Positions 8,399 to 17,612 of a stretch of 64,000 nucleotides of DNA are shown here, piece by piece. Within the stretch, counting starts at the first letter, position 1. Every line of letters begins with the position of its first letter. Below the pieces are notes generated by a model, which saw nothing but the letters and a program-made list of their open reading frames with translations, was not told the DNA's origin and did not search any database. Made by a program: the position numbers and the translations under genes. The stretch comes from Pseudogemmobacter lacusdianii (GTDB taxonomy: Bacteria > Pseudomonadota > Alphaproteobacteria > Rhodobacterales > Rhodobacteraceae), in assembly GCF_030848395.1 (NCBI RefSeq), contig NZ_JAVDBT010000001.1, forward strand, positions 186,001-250,000. Direction: 5' to 3'.

Positions 8399-8490
8399 TT
8401 TTCGCCTTTCCGCTTTTCGCATTGCTGCAACGGCGGTATGTTTAACGAAAGCCCTGCGGTTCCAGCGGGTCTGCTTGGCAAGGGGTACCC

Positions 8491-10023
8491 ATGAAAGACA
8501 TTCTGACCGAGCTTGAATCGCGGCGCGACAATGCGCGGGCCGGGGGCGGCGCGCGCCGGGTTGAGGCGCAGCATGCCAAGGGCAAGCTGACCGCGCGCGA
8601 GCGCATTGATTTGCTGCTTGATGAGGGCTCTTTCGAAGAGTTCGACATGTTCGTGCGCCATCGCTGCACCGATTTCGGCATGGAGGCCGAGCGGCCTGCG
8701 GGCGATGGTGTGGTCACCGGCTGGGGCACCATCAATGGCCGTATGACTTATGTCTTCAGTCAAGATTTCACGGTGTTCGGCGGCTCTCTGTCGGAAACCC
8801 ATGCGCAAAAGATCTGCAAGATCATGGACATGGCCATGCAGAACGGCGCGCCAGTCATCGGGCTTAATGATTCTGGCGGTGCGCGGATTCAAGAGGGCGT
8901 TGCCTCGCTGGCAGGCTATGCCGAGGTGTTCCAGCGCAACGTTCTGGCCTCGGGTGTGGTGCCGCAGATTTCGGTGATTATGGGGCCTTGCGCGGGTGGC
9001 GCGGTCTATTCGCCGGCGATGACCGACTTCATCTTCATGGTGAAGGATTCGTCCTATATGTTCGTCACTGGCCCCGATGTGGTCAAAACCGTAACAAATG
9101 AACAGGTTACGGCGGAGGAACTTGGGGGCGCTTCGACCCATACCAAGAAGTCCTCGGTGGCTGATGGCGCCTTTGAGAATGACGTCGAGGCTTTGGCCGA
9201 GATCCGCCGGCTCTTCGATTTCCTGCCGCTGAACAATCGCGAAAAGCCGCCGGTGCGGCCGTTCTTTGACGATCCTGCACGCATCGAGAGCAGCCTTGAT
9301 ACGCTGATCCCCGACAATCCCAACCAGCCCTATGATATGAAAGAGCTGATCGGGAAGATCGCCGATGAGGGCGATTTTTATGAGATCCAAAAGGACTTTG
9401 CGGGCAATATCATCACCGGCTTTATCCGGCTGGAAGGGCAAAGCATCGGCGTCGTGGCCAACCAGCCGATGGTTTTGGCGGGCTGTCTTGATATCGACGC
9501 CAGCCGCAAAGCCGCGCGCTTTGTGCGCTTCTGCGACGCGTTTGAGATCCCGATCCTGACGCTGGTCGATGTGCCCGGCTTCCTGCCCGGCACGGCGCAA
9601 GAATATGGCGGCGTAATCAAACATGGTGCGAAACTGCTCTTTGCCTACGGCGAGGCGACGGTGCCGAAGGTCACCGTGATCACCCGCAAAGCTTACGGCG
9701 GCGCCTATGACGTGATGGCCTCCAAGCATCTGCGCGGCGATTTCAACTATGCTTGGCCCACCGCTGAGATCGCGGTGATGGGTGCCAAAGGCGCGGTTGA
9801 GATCCTTTATCGCAGTGAGCTGGGCGACAAAGAAAAGATCGCGGCGCGGACCAAGGATTACGAGGACCGCTTCGCCAATCCCTTCGTTGCCGCCGAGCGG
9901 GGCTTTATTGATGAGGTGATTCAGCCGCGCTCGACCCGGCGTCGGGTGTCGCGGGCCTTTGCCTCACTGCGCGGCAAAAAGCTGACCAACCCTTGGAAAA
10001 AACACGACAATATCCCGCTGTAA
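8491..10023 (+). CDS. pccB: Propionyl-CoA carboxylase beta chain (carboxyltransferase)
   Basis: Carboxyltransferase subunit that moves CO2 from biotin to propionyl-CoA, giving methylmalonyl-CoA. 510 residues is the family length. Both acyl-CoA and biotin oxyanion loops are present: [19 protein letters not shown] with [16 protein letters not shown] in the N-terminal half, and [15 protein letters not shown] with [11 protein letters not shown] in the C-terminal half. AAGGGG precedes the start. It leads the pccB-small genes-pccA-mcm region, downstream of TTTGC repeats likely bound by PccR. Confidence 0.96.
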   Translation: MKDILTELESRRDNARAGGGARRVEAQHAKGKLTARERIDLLLDEGSFEEFDMFVRHRCTDFGMEAERPAGDGVVTGWGTINGRMTYVFSQDFTVFGGSLSETHAQKICKIMDMAMQNGAPVIGLNDSGGARIQEGVASLAGYAEVFQRNVLASGVVPQISVIMGPCAGGAVYSPAMTDFIFMVKDSSYMFVTGPDVVKTVTNEQVTAEELGGASTHTKKSSVADGAFENDVEALAEIRRLFDFLPLNNREKPPVRPFFDDPARIESSLDTLIPDNPNQPYDMKELIGKIADEGDFYEIQKDFAGNIITGFIRLEGQSIGVVANQPMVLAGCLDIDASRKAARFVRFCDAFEIPILTLVDVPGFLPGTAQEYGGVIKHGAKLLFAYGEATVPKVTVITRKAYGGAYDVMASKHLRGDFNYAWPTAEIAVMGAKGAVEILYRSELGDKEKIAARTKDYEDRFANPFVAAERGFIDEVIQPRSTRRRVSRAFASLRGKKLTNPWKKHDNIPL

Positions 10024-10026
10024 TCC

Positions 10027-10449
10027 ATGAAGATCGCATCGCGCCTTGCCCTTGCTACCGCTGCCAGCCTCTTGCTGGCCGCGGGCGCATGTGAAGAGCA
10101 AAGCGCACCCGAGGCCGAGGTCACGGGTGAGGCGATCGCCGTGCCCTCGGGGCGTGCGGTGCATGTGCTGGATGTGATCACCGATTTGCAGGGGCCAAGT
10201 GGCGCCACCGCGCGGTTCCGCTTTGTGGTTCCGGGCCTTAAGGCCGAAGAGGACGCCAGTGCCGATATGGAGGCGCTGTGCACCAGCTATGCCTTGCCGC
10301 GCACGGATGGCATGGTCCCGCCGCCGCAACAAATTGTGATCGTCTTCGCCGACCAGCCGGTGCCTTTTGGCGAGCAAGCCCCCGATGCTGTGCAGTTTTT
10401 TGAAGCCTTCTCTTTGCAGGATGGCGCCTGCATCTGGGAGATGTTCTGA
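10027..10449 (+). CDS. Small exported protein, DUF6497-like, probable lipoprotein
   Basis: A 140-residue protein starting 3 bp after pccB. The N-terminus MKIASRLALATAASLLLAAG is a signal peptide ending in a lipobox-like AGAC, so Cys22 may be lipidated. The rest is acidic with two further cysteines (LCTSYALPR and DGACIWEMF) that could form a disulfide. It resembles a Rhodobacterales family of unknown function (DUF6497) found beside pccB. Tight coupling to pccB suggests co-expression. Confidence 0.75.
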   Translation: MKIASRLALATAASLLLAAGACEEQSAPEAEVTGEAIAVPSGRAVHVLDVITDLQGPSGATARFRFVVPGLKAEEDASADMEALCTSYALPRTDGMVPPPQQIVIVFADQPVPFGEQAPDAVQFFEAFSLQDGACIWEMF

Positions 10450-10660
10450 TGCTTGCACAACATGTTGATTTCTTTTGTAGCCAGACGCGAAAAGCTGATG
10501 TAACCCAGCCACAGCCGAACAACTTGGGCGGCCTGGCGTGTCATTCGCGCGGGTTCTCGGCTAGACTGATTGAAGGCCGAACCCAAGCGGCCTGGACCTC
10601 GCAATGGGGGCAGTCTGGCATGGTGCTGGATCTGACCCCCCAAGAACTATGGAGTAGAGG

Positions 10661-10798
10661 ATGCAAAAGAGCATGCGTATCGTTATGGCACTCGCTATGG
10701 TTGGCTTCGTGGCCGCTTGCGCACAAAAAGAAGAAGAAGTCGTTTATGTGGACGAGTCGGTCTCGGTTGAGCCGACCTACACCGGCAAGTACAAGTAA
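10661..10798 (+). CDS. 45-residue lipoprotein
   Basis: A very small gene. Translation gives MQKSMRIVMALAMVGFVAAC, then a short acidic tail (AQKEEEVVYVDESVS) ending in YTGKYK. The lipobox VAAC and short basic N-terminus are typical of bacterial lipoproteins; the mature part is only about 26 residues. GAGTAGAGG lies just upstream as ribosome site. It sits between pccB and pccA. Function unknown; an envelope small lipoprotein of the entericidin-like size class. Confidence 0.72.
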   Translation: MQKSMRIVMALAMVGFVAACAQKEEEVVYVDESVSVEPTYTGKYK

Positions 10799-10806
10799 GA
10801 ATTTTT

Positions 10807-10841
10807 GTCAGGGCCGTGCGGCATCGACCGCCGGCCCTGAC
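10807..10841. terminator. 10-bp stem-loop after the 45-residue lipoprotein gene
   Basis: GTCAGGGCCG (10807-10816) pairs perfectly with CGGCCCTGAC (10832-10841) over a 15-base loop. No T run follows on the plus strand, so it may be a partial terminator or an RNA-stabilising hairpin between genes. Confidence 0.5.
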
Positions 10842-10936
10842 AGTCTCGCCCAAGAGCGGCGCGCAGGTCGCGCTGTTGGGGCTGCAAACCTCCCCAAATC
10901 ACCGGACTTTTGTCCCCTAACTCGGGGGATTTCCCC

Positions 10937-11329
10937 ATGTTGAAACACCGTGGGTTTCCTGGGCGTTTGCCCAGCACTGACCACCAGTTCCTGATCCGCC
11001 GCGCCAACCACAAAGACGGTCCGGCCAAGATCATTCGTCGTGAGCGGTTCAAGGACCGCAAATTCGGCGACCGGCAAGCCGACCAAGGCTTTATGGCAGC
11101 GCTCTGGCAGCACTTCGGCGAAGAGCCGTTTGAGCGTGGCAACCTTGATGCTGGCCGACTTTCGTGGCTCTTCGGCCGCGAGGTTGTTCCGGCTGAAGAC
11201 CCCTTCGACCCGGCCTCCTATGAGGCTTTGTTGAAGATCGACGTCAAGCGCGCCGAGGCCTCGTTCCCCGAGGTCTTCTCCACCGGTGCTGACGCCGCCC
11301 AGTATGACTGGGACGAGGACGAGGACTGA
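10937..11329 (+). CDS. Hypothetical protein between pccB and pccA
   Basis: A 130-residue protein I do not recognise. The ATG with GGGGGA upstream (MLKHRGFPGRLPS) was preferred over an in-frame TTG nine codons earlier. It has a basic N-terminal half (RRANHKDGPAKIIRRERFK), a central aromatic segment (GFMAALWQHFGEEPFERG) and a very acidic tail ending in YDWDEDED. No signal peptide or membrane segment, so it is probably cytoplasmic. Codon bias matches its neighbours, which supports it being real. Confidence 0.65.
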   Translation: MLKHRGFPGRLPSTDHQFLIRRANHKDGPAKIIRRERFKDRKFGDRQADQGFMAALWQHFGEEPFERGNLDAGRLSWLFGREVVPAEDPFDPASYEALLKIDVKRAEASFPEVFSTGADAAQYDWDEDED

Positions 11330-11639
11330 GAATGTCTCCGCCCAAGGTCTTGTCTCTGCGTCGTTTTATGGCTGGCCGCCTTCTGGGCCAGCCAAAGGCG
11401 GTTGTTGGGGATGCGGGCCTTGGGCGGGCCCATCTCGCGGGCTCTGCCCTGCGCGCATTCGGAGCCGAAGGTCGGCCGAATGAAACTGTGCTGCGCAATC
11501 GCCTCGCGTCTATGCCCTATTTCTTTAACATTCGGCGGCGGACTGCCGATGCGGTTTTTGTGGCGGATTTCCCCTTTGCTTCCCCTGAGGTTGCGGTAAA
11601 ATGTTGCGCAATAAAAAACGCAATCAGAGGCAGTATCCT
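11330..11639 (+). other. Intergenic stretch with a stem-loop
   Basis: No convincing gene. GCTGGCC (11371-11377) pairs with GGCCAGC (11386-11392), and an overlapping CCGCCTT/AAGGCGG pairing could compete, as in a terminator. An open frame starting at 11332 has no ribosome site or recognisable protein and runs through the next small gene. The part around 11590-11630 is AT-richer and may hold the promoter of the following lipoprotein gene. Confidence 0.5.
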
Positions 11640-11849
11640 ATGCGCAAAACCGTTCTTGCTTTCGCTCTTCTCACCCTTCCGCTTGCTGGCTGCATGCAGG
11701 ATCCCACGTCGCGCGGCCTTGCTGGCGCGGCGGCTGGCGCCCTTGTCGCCGATGCTCTGGATGAAAACATGGTCGCTGGCGCGGCCCTCGGTGGCCTTGC
11801 TGGCGCTGCATCCTGCGGCGTCAACGTCGGTCTGCCGGCTTGCTACTGA
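11640..11849 (+). CDS. 69-residue glycine-rich lipoprotein
   Basis: The start MRKTVLAFALLTLPLAGC gives a classic lipoprotein signal with lipobox LAGC; the in-frame ATG 13 codons earlier would spoil the signal peptide. GAGG lies about 14 bp upstream. The mature part carries glycine-zipper-like repeats (GLAGAAAGALVADAL and GAALGGLAGAASCG), as in small outer-membrane lipoproteins. Function unknown. It is the last small gene before pccA. Confidence 0.75.
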   Translation: MRKTVLAFALLTLPLAGCMQDPTSRGLAGAAAGALVADALDENMVAGAALGGLAGAASCGVNVGLPACY

Positions 11850-11971
11850 TCTGATCCCCGCCTTCGGGCAGGGCATCTCAGCACATCATGGGGTCGTCGG
11901 GGCATCACGCCTGGGCGGCCCCATTTCTTTTGCCCTGCGCCCTGCTGCGCGCGCCTGTTGAAGGGGACGTC

Positions 11972-13972
11972 ATGTTCAAGAAGATCCTGATTGCCAACCG
12001 GGGCGAGATCGCCTGCCGTGTCATCAAGACGGCAAAACGCATGGGTATTCAGACAGTTGCGGTCTATTCCGATGCCGACCGTAATGCTTTGCATGTGAAA
12101 ATGGCGGATGAGGCGGTCTATATCGGCGCCTCGCCTGCCAACCAATCCTATATCGTGATCGACAAGATCCTTGATGCAGTGCGGCAAACCGGGGCGGAAG
12201 CCGTGCATCCGGGTTATGGCTTCCTTTCGGAACGGCGCGATTTCGCCGCCGCGCTTGAGGCGGAAGGTGTGGTCTTCATCGGCCCGCCGAGCCCGGCGAT
12301 TGAGGCGATGGGTGACAAGATCACCTCGAAAAAGCTGGCCCAAGAGGCCGGGGTTTCGACCGTGCCGGGCTATATGGGCCTGATCTCAGATGCGGATGAG
12401 GCGGTGAAGATCAGCCGCGAGATCGGCTATCCGGTGATGATCAAAGCTTCGGCTGGCGGCGGCGGCAAGGGGATGCGCATCGCTTGGGATGACGCCGAAG
12501 CGGCCGAGGGCTTCCAGTCCTCCAAGAACGAAGCCGCGGCCAGTTTCGGCGATGACCGTATTTTCATTGAGAAATTCGTCACCCAGCCGCGCCATATTGA
12601 AATCCAAGTGCTGGCCGACAGCCATGGCAATTGCGTCTATCTGCATGAGCGCGAATGCTCGATCCAGCGCCGCAACCAAAAGGTCATCGAAGAGGCACCG
12701 TCGCCCTTCCTTGACGAGGCCACCCGCAAGGCAATGGGGGAGCAAGCTTGCGCCTTGGCCAAGGCGGTGGGCTATACCAGCGCCGGCACAGTCGAATTCA
12801 TCGTCGACGGCAGCCGCAATTTCTACTTCCTTGAGATGAACACCCGCCTCCAAGTGGAGCATCCGGTGACCGAGTTGATCACCGGCGTTGACCTCGTCGA
12901 GCAGATGATCCGCGTCGCGGCGGGCGAGGCTTTGCCCTTTGCCCAAGTTGATCTGAAGATCAACGGTTGGGCGATGGAAAGCCGGCTCTATGCCGAGGAT
13001 CCTTACCGCAACTTCCTGCCCTCGATCGGTCGGTTGACCCGCTACCGCCCGCCGGTCGAAGGCCCGACCGCAAATGGCATCGTGCGCAATGACACCGGCG
13101 TCTTTGAGGGCGGCGAGATCTCGATGTTCTACGACCCGATGATCGCAAAGCTCTGCACTTGGGCGCCGACCCGCGCGCAAGCCATTGAGGAAATGCGCAT
13201 CGCGCTTGACACTTTCGAGGTCGAAGGCATTGGCCACAACCTGCCCTTCGTTGGCGCGGTGATGGACCATCCGCGCTTTGTCAGCGGCGATATCACGACG
13301 GCTTTCATCGCCGAGGAATATCCCGAGGGCTTCCAAGGGGCGACGCTCGACACGCCGCTCTTGCAGCGCGTGGCCGCTGCCGCTGCCGCGATGCACCGCG
13401 TGGCCGAAATCCGTCGCAGCCGGATCTCTGGTACGATGGACAACCACACCCGCCGTGTGGGCGATGATTGGGTGGTTTCGCTGCAAGATCAGTCCTTTGC
13501 AGTGAAGATCTATGCCGATGCTGCGGGCTCAACCGTCGCCTTTGCGGATGGGGCAAGCCTGCGCGTCGAATCCGATTGGACGCCGGGGCAGGCTTTGGCG
13601 CGTCTGACGATTGATGGTACGCCTTTGGTGATCAAGACCTCGAAGATCCCGATGGGCTTCCGCATGCGCCTGCGCGGCGCTGACCTCAAGGTGCATGTGC
13701 AGACCCCGCGCCAAAAAGACCTTGCGGGCCTGATGCTTGAGAAAACCCCGCCGGACACCTCGCGCTTCCTGCTTTGCCCGATGCCGGGATTGGTCGTGAA
13801 GATCAATGTCGCTGAGGGCGAAGAGGTGCAGGAAGGCCAAGCCTTGGCCACGGTCGAGGCGATGAAGATGGAAAACATCCTTAAGGCCGAGCGCAAGGGC
13901 GTGGTGAAAAAGGTTAATGCCACCGCAGGGGCCAGCCTGCGGGTGGATGATGTGATCATGGAGTTTGAATGA
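11972..13972 (+). CDS. pccA: Propionyl-CoA carboxylase alpha chain (biotin carboxylase plus biotin carrier)
   Basis: 666 residues starting MFKKILIANRGEIACRV after AAGGGG. It contains the biotin carboxylase (ATP-grasp, with GGGGKGMR loop near 158 and the RLQVEHPVTE active-site segment), a linking BT domain, and a C-terminal biotinyl domain with EAMKMEN, where Lys632 carries biotin. It carboxylates biotin with ATP and bicarbonate and hands CO2 to PccB. Length and domain order are those of PCC alpha rather than acetyl-CoA carboxylase AccC. It is expected to be induced with pccB. Confidence 0.96.
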   Translation: MFKKILIANRGEIACRVIKTAKRMGIQTVAVYSDADRNALHVKMADEAVYIGASPANQSYIVIDKILDAVRQTGAEAVHPGYGFLSERRDFAAALEAEGVVFIGPPSPAIEAMGDKITSKKLAQEAGVSTVPGYMGLISDADEAVKISREIGYPVMIKASAGGGGKGMRIAWDDAEAAEGFQSSKNEAAASFGDDRIFIEKFVTQPRHIEIQVLADSHGNCVYLHERECSIQRRNQKVIEEAPSPFLDEATRKAMGEQACALAKAVGYTSAGTVEFIVDGSRNFYFLEMNTRLQVEHPVTELITGVDLVEQMIRVAAGEALPFAQVDLKINGWAMESRLYAEDPYRNFLPSIGRLTRYRPPVEGPTANGIVRNDTGVFEGGEISMFYDPMIAKLCTWAPTRAQAIEEMRIALDTFEVEGIGHNLPFVGAVMDHPRFVSGDITTAFIAEEYPEGFQGATLDTPLLQRVAAAAAAMHRVAEIRRSRISGTMDNHTRRVGDDWVVSLQDQSFAVKIYADAAGSTVAFADGASLRVESDWTPGQALARLTIDGTPLVIKTSKIPMGFRMRLRGADLKVHVQTPRQKDLAGLMLEKTPPDTSRFLLCPMPGLVVKINVAEGEEVQEGQALATVEAMKMENILKAERKGVVKKVNATAGASLRVDDVIMEFE

Positions 13973-14040
13973 GCGCCTTTGCTCAACCGCAGTCTCGGTC
14001 TCTGCAAAGACCTCGGGACGGAGCCAGCAATGGCTCATTA

Positions 14041-14062
14041 GTGGCGCTTGCAAGGGCGCCGC
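14041..14062. terminator. Stem-loop between convergent pccA and DUF4174 gene
   Basis: GTGGCGC (14041-14047) pairs with GCGCCGC (14056-14062), with one G-T pair and an 8-base loop, followed by TTTA. It sits just past the DUF4174 stop and about 70 bp past pccA, suiting a shared terminator. A T6 run lies further right at about 14081-14086. Confidence 0.4.
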
Positions 14063-14063
14063 T

Positions 14064-14510
14064 TTACCGGCCGGCTGGGCTTTTTTCTAAAGATTCTGAA
14101 CGGGTTATCGGCATCTTGTCGATGGCATTTACAACCTCGCGCCCGTCCCACGGCAAAGGTTTGCGGATGGTTGATGACCAGTCTTTGTCCATCAACACCA
14201 GCGAAAAACCGCGCGGCCGCAGCCTTTGGCGTAGCTCCGATCGGGCCGCAGGGTCCGTATCGGTGATGAGGATGACGTCGCGCTGCTCCAACTCGTGGAA
14301 GTAGCGCGCCAAAAGCTCCATCTGCCGGATGAAGGCAGGGTCGTTCGGGGTATCGGCAAAGACCACCACCGGACGGCGAACAAAAATCAGATCGGCCTCG
14401 GAGACATCCACGGCCGGCACCGGCTCAAAGGGGGACGCGCCTTCTGCCCAAGCGGTCAGAGGCGTCACCCCGGCGAGGAAAAGAAAATGACGGCGGTTCA
14501 GGTGCTTCAT
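14064..14510 (-). CDS. DUF4174 family exported protein
   Basis: A 148-residue protein with an N-terminal signal ([17 protein letters not shown]), so probably periplasmic. The core resembles DUF4174: [20 protein letters not shown], then [19 protein letters not shown] and a tail with LVLMDKDW. The fold is thioredoxin-like but no CxxC is present. It lies on the opposite strand between pccA and mcm and is divergent from mcm. Role unknown. The start MKHLNRRHF was chosen for the signal peptide. Confidence 0.78.
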   Translation of the reverse strand: MKHLNRRHFLFLAGVTPLTAWAEGASPFEPVPAVDVSEADLIFVRRPVVVFADTPNDPAFIRQMELLARYFHELEQRDVILITDTDPAARSELRQRLRPRGFSLVLMDKDWSSTIRKPLPWDGREVVNAIDKMPITRSESLEKSPAGR

Positions 14511-14584
14511 GTCCAAGATATAGGACAGCTGGCGCCAAACCCCAAGCGGCTCTGCTCCTTGCAGCGCCCAAGACGGAGAGAAAG

Positions 14585-16711
14585 ATGACCGATCTGACTG
14601 CATGGGCCGCCCTTGCCGCAAAAGAGCTGAAGGGCCGCGCGCCCGAAAGCCTGAATTGGCAGACGCTGGAAGGCATTACCGTAAAGCCGCTTTATACGGC
14701 GGCGGATGTGCAAGGCCTGCCGCAGATGGGAGAGCTGCCGGGTGTGGCACCTTTCACCCGCGGCGTGCGCGCCACGATGTATGCCGGTCGGCCTTGGACG
14801 ATCCGTCAATATGCCGGTTTTTCCACCGCCGAAGAGTCGAACGCCTTTTACCGCAAGGCGCTTGCGGCGGGGCAGCAAGGGGTTTCCGTCGCCTTCGATC
14901 TGGCGACGCACCGGGGCTACGATTCCGACCATCCGCGCGTTGAGGGGGATGTGGGCAAGGCCGGTGTGGCGATCGACTCGGTTGAGGATATGAAAATCCT
15001 CTTCGATCAGATCCCGCTGGAAAAAGTCAGCGTTTCTATGACGATGAACGGGGCCGTGATCCCGATCTTGGCCAATTTCATCGTGGCGGGCGAGGAGCAG
15101 GGCGTCGATCGTGCGCAGCTTTCGGGCACCATTCAGAACGATATTCTGAAAGAGTTCATGGTGCGGAACACTTACGTCTACCCGCCTGAACCTTCGATGC
15201 GGATCATCGCCGATATCATCGAATATACTTCGGCTAACATGCCGAAATTCAACTCGATTTCGATCTCGGGCTATCACATGCAAGAGGCCGGGGCGAACCT
15301 TGTCCAAGAGCTGGCCTATACTTTGGCCGACGGCCGTGAATATGTGCGCGCGGCTTTGGCGCGGGGGATGAATGTTGATGATTTTGCCGGGCGGTTGAGC
15401 TTCTTCTTCGCCATCGGCATGAATTTCTTCATGGAGGCGGCGAAACTGCGGGCGGCGCGGATGCTTTGGCACCGGATCATGTCCGAATTTAACCCGCAAA
15501 AACCCGGCAGTTTGATGCTGCGGACCCATTGCCAGACCTCGGGCGTGAGCTTGCAAGAGCAAGATCCCTATAACAACGTGATCCGCACCGCCTATGAGGC
15601 GATGGCGGCAGCCTTGGGCGGCACGCAGAGCCTGCACACCAATGCCTTGGACGAAGCCATTGCTTTGCCTACGGAATTCTCGGCCCGGATCGCGCGGAAC
15701 ACGCAGCTGATCTTGCAAGAAGAGACCGGGGTGACCAATGTCATCGACCCGCTGGCGGGCAGCTATTACGTCGAAAGCCTGACCCATCAGCTGGCTGAGG
15801 AAGCTTGGAAGCTGATCGAAGAGGTTGAGGCGATGGGCGGGATGACCAAGGCTGTGGCCTCGGGCATGCCGAAATTGCGGATTGAGGAGACGGCGGCGCG
15901 GCGTCAGGCGATGATCGACCGGGGCGATGAGGTGATCGTCGGGGTGAATAAATACAAGCTCGCCCAGCAGGATCCCATTGATATCCTTGATATTGATAAC
16001 GTGATGGTGCGGGACGCACAGATCGCGCGGCTGAATCAAATTCGGGCCAGCCGGGACCAAGCGGCTTGCGATGCGGCGCTCTTGGAACTGGGGCGGCGCG
16101 CGGCGGAGGGGGGGAACCTTCTGGAAGCGGCGGTAGACTGCGCGCGGGCGCGGGCCACGGTGGGGGAAATCTCGCTGGCGATGGAAGGTGTCTTTGGCCG
16201 GCACCGGGCGGAGGTGAAGACTTTGGCAGGGGTTTATGGCGCCGCCTATGAGGGCGATGCGGGCTTCGCCCAGATCCAGCAAGACGTTGAAAAGTTTGCA
16301 GAAGAAGAGGGCCGCCGCCCGCGTATGCTGGTGGTGAAAATGGGCCAAGATGGCCATGATCGCGGGGCGAAAGTCATTGCCACGGCCTTTGCGGATATTG
16401 GCTTTGACGTGGATGTGGGGCCGCTTTTCCAGACCCCGGAAGAGGCTGCACAGGATGCGATCGACAATGATGTGCATGTGATCGGCATCAGCAGCCAAGC
16501 GGCGGGGCATAAGACTTTGGCGCCGAAGCTGATCGCGGCGCTGCAAGCGGCAGGTGCGGGCGATATTCTTGTTATTTGTGGCGGGGTTATCCCGCAGCAG
16601 GATTATGAGTTCCTGAAATCTGCCGGGGTGAAGGCGATCTTTGGGCCGGGGACAAATATCCCCGGTGCGGCGCGCGATATCTTGGAGCTGATCCGGGCGG
16701 CGCGGGGCTGA
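14585..16711 (+). CDS. mcm: Methylmalonyl-CoA mutase
   Basis: Adenosylcobalamin enzyme that turns (R)-methylmalonyl-CoA into succinyl-CoA, completing propionyl-CoA assimilation. 708 residues, full length. The N-terminal TIM barrel has the substrate region [16 protein letters not shown]; the C-terminal B12-binding domain carries DGHDRG of the DxHxxG motif, showing base-off/His-on binding. GGAGAG precedes the start. It is single-chain, unlike two-subunit mutases. Its promoter lies in the 74-bp gap to the divergent DUF4174 gene; no TTTGCAAA octamer is visible there. Confidence 0.96.
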   Translation: MTDLTAWAALAAKELKGRAPESLNWQTLEGITVKPLYTAADVQGLPQMGELPGVAPFTRGVRATMYAGRPWTIRQYAGFSTAEESNAFYRKALAAGQQGVSVAFDLATHRGYDSDHPRVEGDVGKAGVAIDSVEDMKILFDQIPLEKVSVSMTMNGAVIPILANFIVAGEEQGVDRAQLSGTIQNDILKEFMVRNTYVYPPEPSMRIIADIIEYTSANMPKFNSISISGYHMQEAGANLVQELAYTLADGREYVRAALARGMNVDDFAGRLSFFFAIGMNFFMEAAKLRAARMLWHRIMSEFNPQKPGSLMLRTHCQTSGVSLQEQDPYNNVIRTAYEAMAAALGGTQSLHTNALDEAIALPTEFSARIARNTQLILQEETGVTNVIDPLAGSYYVESLTHQLAEEAWKLIEEVEAMGGMTKAVASGMPKLRIEETAARRQAMIDRGDEVIVGVNKYKLAQQDPIDILDIDNVMVRDAQIARLNQIRASRDQAACDAALLELGRRAAEGGNLLEAAVDCARARATVGEISLAMEGVFGRHRAEVKTLAGVYGAAYEGDAGFAQIQQDVEKFAEEEGRRPRMLVVKMGQDGHDRGAKVIATAFADIGFDVDVGPLFQTPEEAAQDAIDNDVHVIGISSQAAGHKTLAPKLIAALQAAGAGDILVICGGVIPQQDYEFLKSAGVKAIFGPGTNIPGAARDILELIRAARG

Positions 16712-16729
16712 CCCTTAGGTCTGTTTCTC

Positions 16730-16762
16730 GTATGGTTTGCGTATGGCTCAGGTATGGCTTTG
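16730..16762 (+). repeat. Three 11-bp direct repeats after mcm
   Basis: GTATGGTTTGC, GTATGGCTCAG and GTATGGCTTTG follow one another without gaps, starting 18 bp past the mcm stop. The period equals about one helical turn. No function is evident. Confidence 0.6.
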
Positions 16763-16827
16763 GGCATGACCTGCGCCGTTGCGCGTTTCTGCGGCGTCGG
16801 GGGGCGTCCCCCGGACAGCCACCAGAG

Positions 16828-16847
16828 CCGGGGGGCCAGCCCCCCGG
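16828..16847. terminator. GC-rich hairpin with 'cccgggatattta' element
   Basis: CCGGGGGG-CCAG-CCCCCCGG forms a perfect 8-bp stem between convergent mcm and the leftward exported protein gene. It is followed at 16850-16864 by CCCCCCGGGATATTTAG, an element also present near 50640. A bidirectional terminator is likely although no long T run follows. Confidence 0.55.
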
Positions 16848-16939
16848 ACCCCCCGGGATATTTAGAGACAGAAAATGGTTGGCCGAGGGGGGAGGCGTCC
16901 GGTTCCTGTGCGGCGGAGAGGGGCGGCGGTGAGCCTAGG

Positions 16940-17476
16940 TTAGAGCTCAGTCTCACCATTCGGGCCGGGCAGGACCGGGCCTAAGAGTTCGGGGGCTTTT
17001 CGGGGCACCGAAGGTGACGGGGCGCGGGCGCTTGGGTCATAGGGCGGTGCGTCTTTGCTGCGGCGGATGATGATATCGCCATTGGGCAGGATCAACGGCC
17101 GCTCGTAATAGCGGATGTCGCCCATCACCTCGAGCAATTGGCTGATCTGCGGACCGATCTCTTCGATCAGCGGGCGTGCCTCGTCCAAGGCGCGGGCCAT
17201 ATCGTCGAGCGCCGGTTCCATCTCGGAGAGCAGGCCGCGCAGGATCAACTTGCCGCCTTCTTCCATCAGCGAGCTGCCCTTCTCGCTGAGATCACTGAGA
17301 TCGCTGCTTTGGGCTTTGGCAGGCAAAGCGAGGCTGGCGGCGAGGGCGAAGGTGAGCGCGAGCGCAAGGGGGGCGGCGGCGATGGGTGCTGGGATCCGAG
17401 AGGCTGGAATCCGAGATACGGCGGCGTGCGCGTTGGTTGCAGTTGCGGCGCGGGACGGGGGAAGGGCGCGGGTCAT
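16940..17476 (-). CDS. Exported hypothetical protein
   Basis: 178 residues with an unusually long N-terminus (MTRALPPSRAATATNAHAAV) before a hydrophobic signal segment (PLALALTFALAASLALPAKA). The mature protein is helical and acidic (LSEMEPALDDMARALDEAR, QISQLLEVMGDIRYYE), followed by a proline-rich tail. Similar Rhodobacter proteins carry the loose label 'AAA+ family ATPase', but no Walker motif is present, so I treat it as a periplasmic protein of unknown role. Confidence 0.65.
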   Translation of the reverse strand: MTRALPPSRAATATNAHAAVSRIPASRIPAPIAAAPLALALTFALAASLALPAKAQSSDLSDLSEKGSSLMEEGGKLILRGLLSEMEPALDDMARALDEARPLIEEIGPQISQLLEVMGDIRYYERPLILPNGDIIIRRSKDAPPYDPSARAPSPSVPRKAPELLGPVLPGPNGETEL

Positions 17477-17612
17477 GTTCGGGGCCTTTCGAGCCAAGCT
17501 TTCGCCAAATATGGGGAGCACTGGCGGGGGCCACAAATCACGTTATGCGCTTTGGGCGGGGGATTGCCGGGATTTGGCCAAGCGGGGCGGCGCCGGGCGG
17601 CATTTGTGGCGT

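Noticed and set aside
8290-9729. Upstream extension of the DUF486 frame
   Set aside because: It is antisense to pccB; the real protein starts at MPQLSVPFMT with a ribosome site.
11332-11961. 209-codon frame after the hypothetical gene between pccB and pccA
   Set aside because: No ribosome site, and it covers a hairpin and a clear lipoprotein gene in another frame.
13969-14304. Frame starting with ATG-A overlap at the pccA stop
   Set aside because: The overlap is tempting, but the product has no recognisable features and lies antisense to the DUF4174 gene, which has a signal peptide and family motifs.
14507-16546. 679-codon open frame antisense to mcm
   Set aside because: Arginine- and histidine-rich translation with no recognisable domain; it mirrors the GC-rich third positions of mcm on the other strand. 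The same holds for long antisense frames at 33976-35694, 35466-37235, 12386-13486 and 31411-32910.
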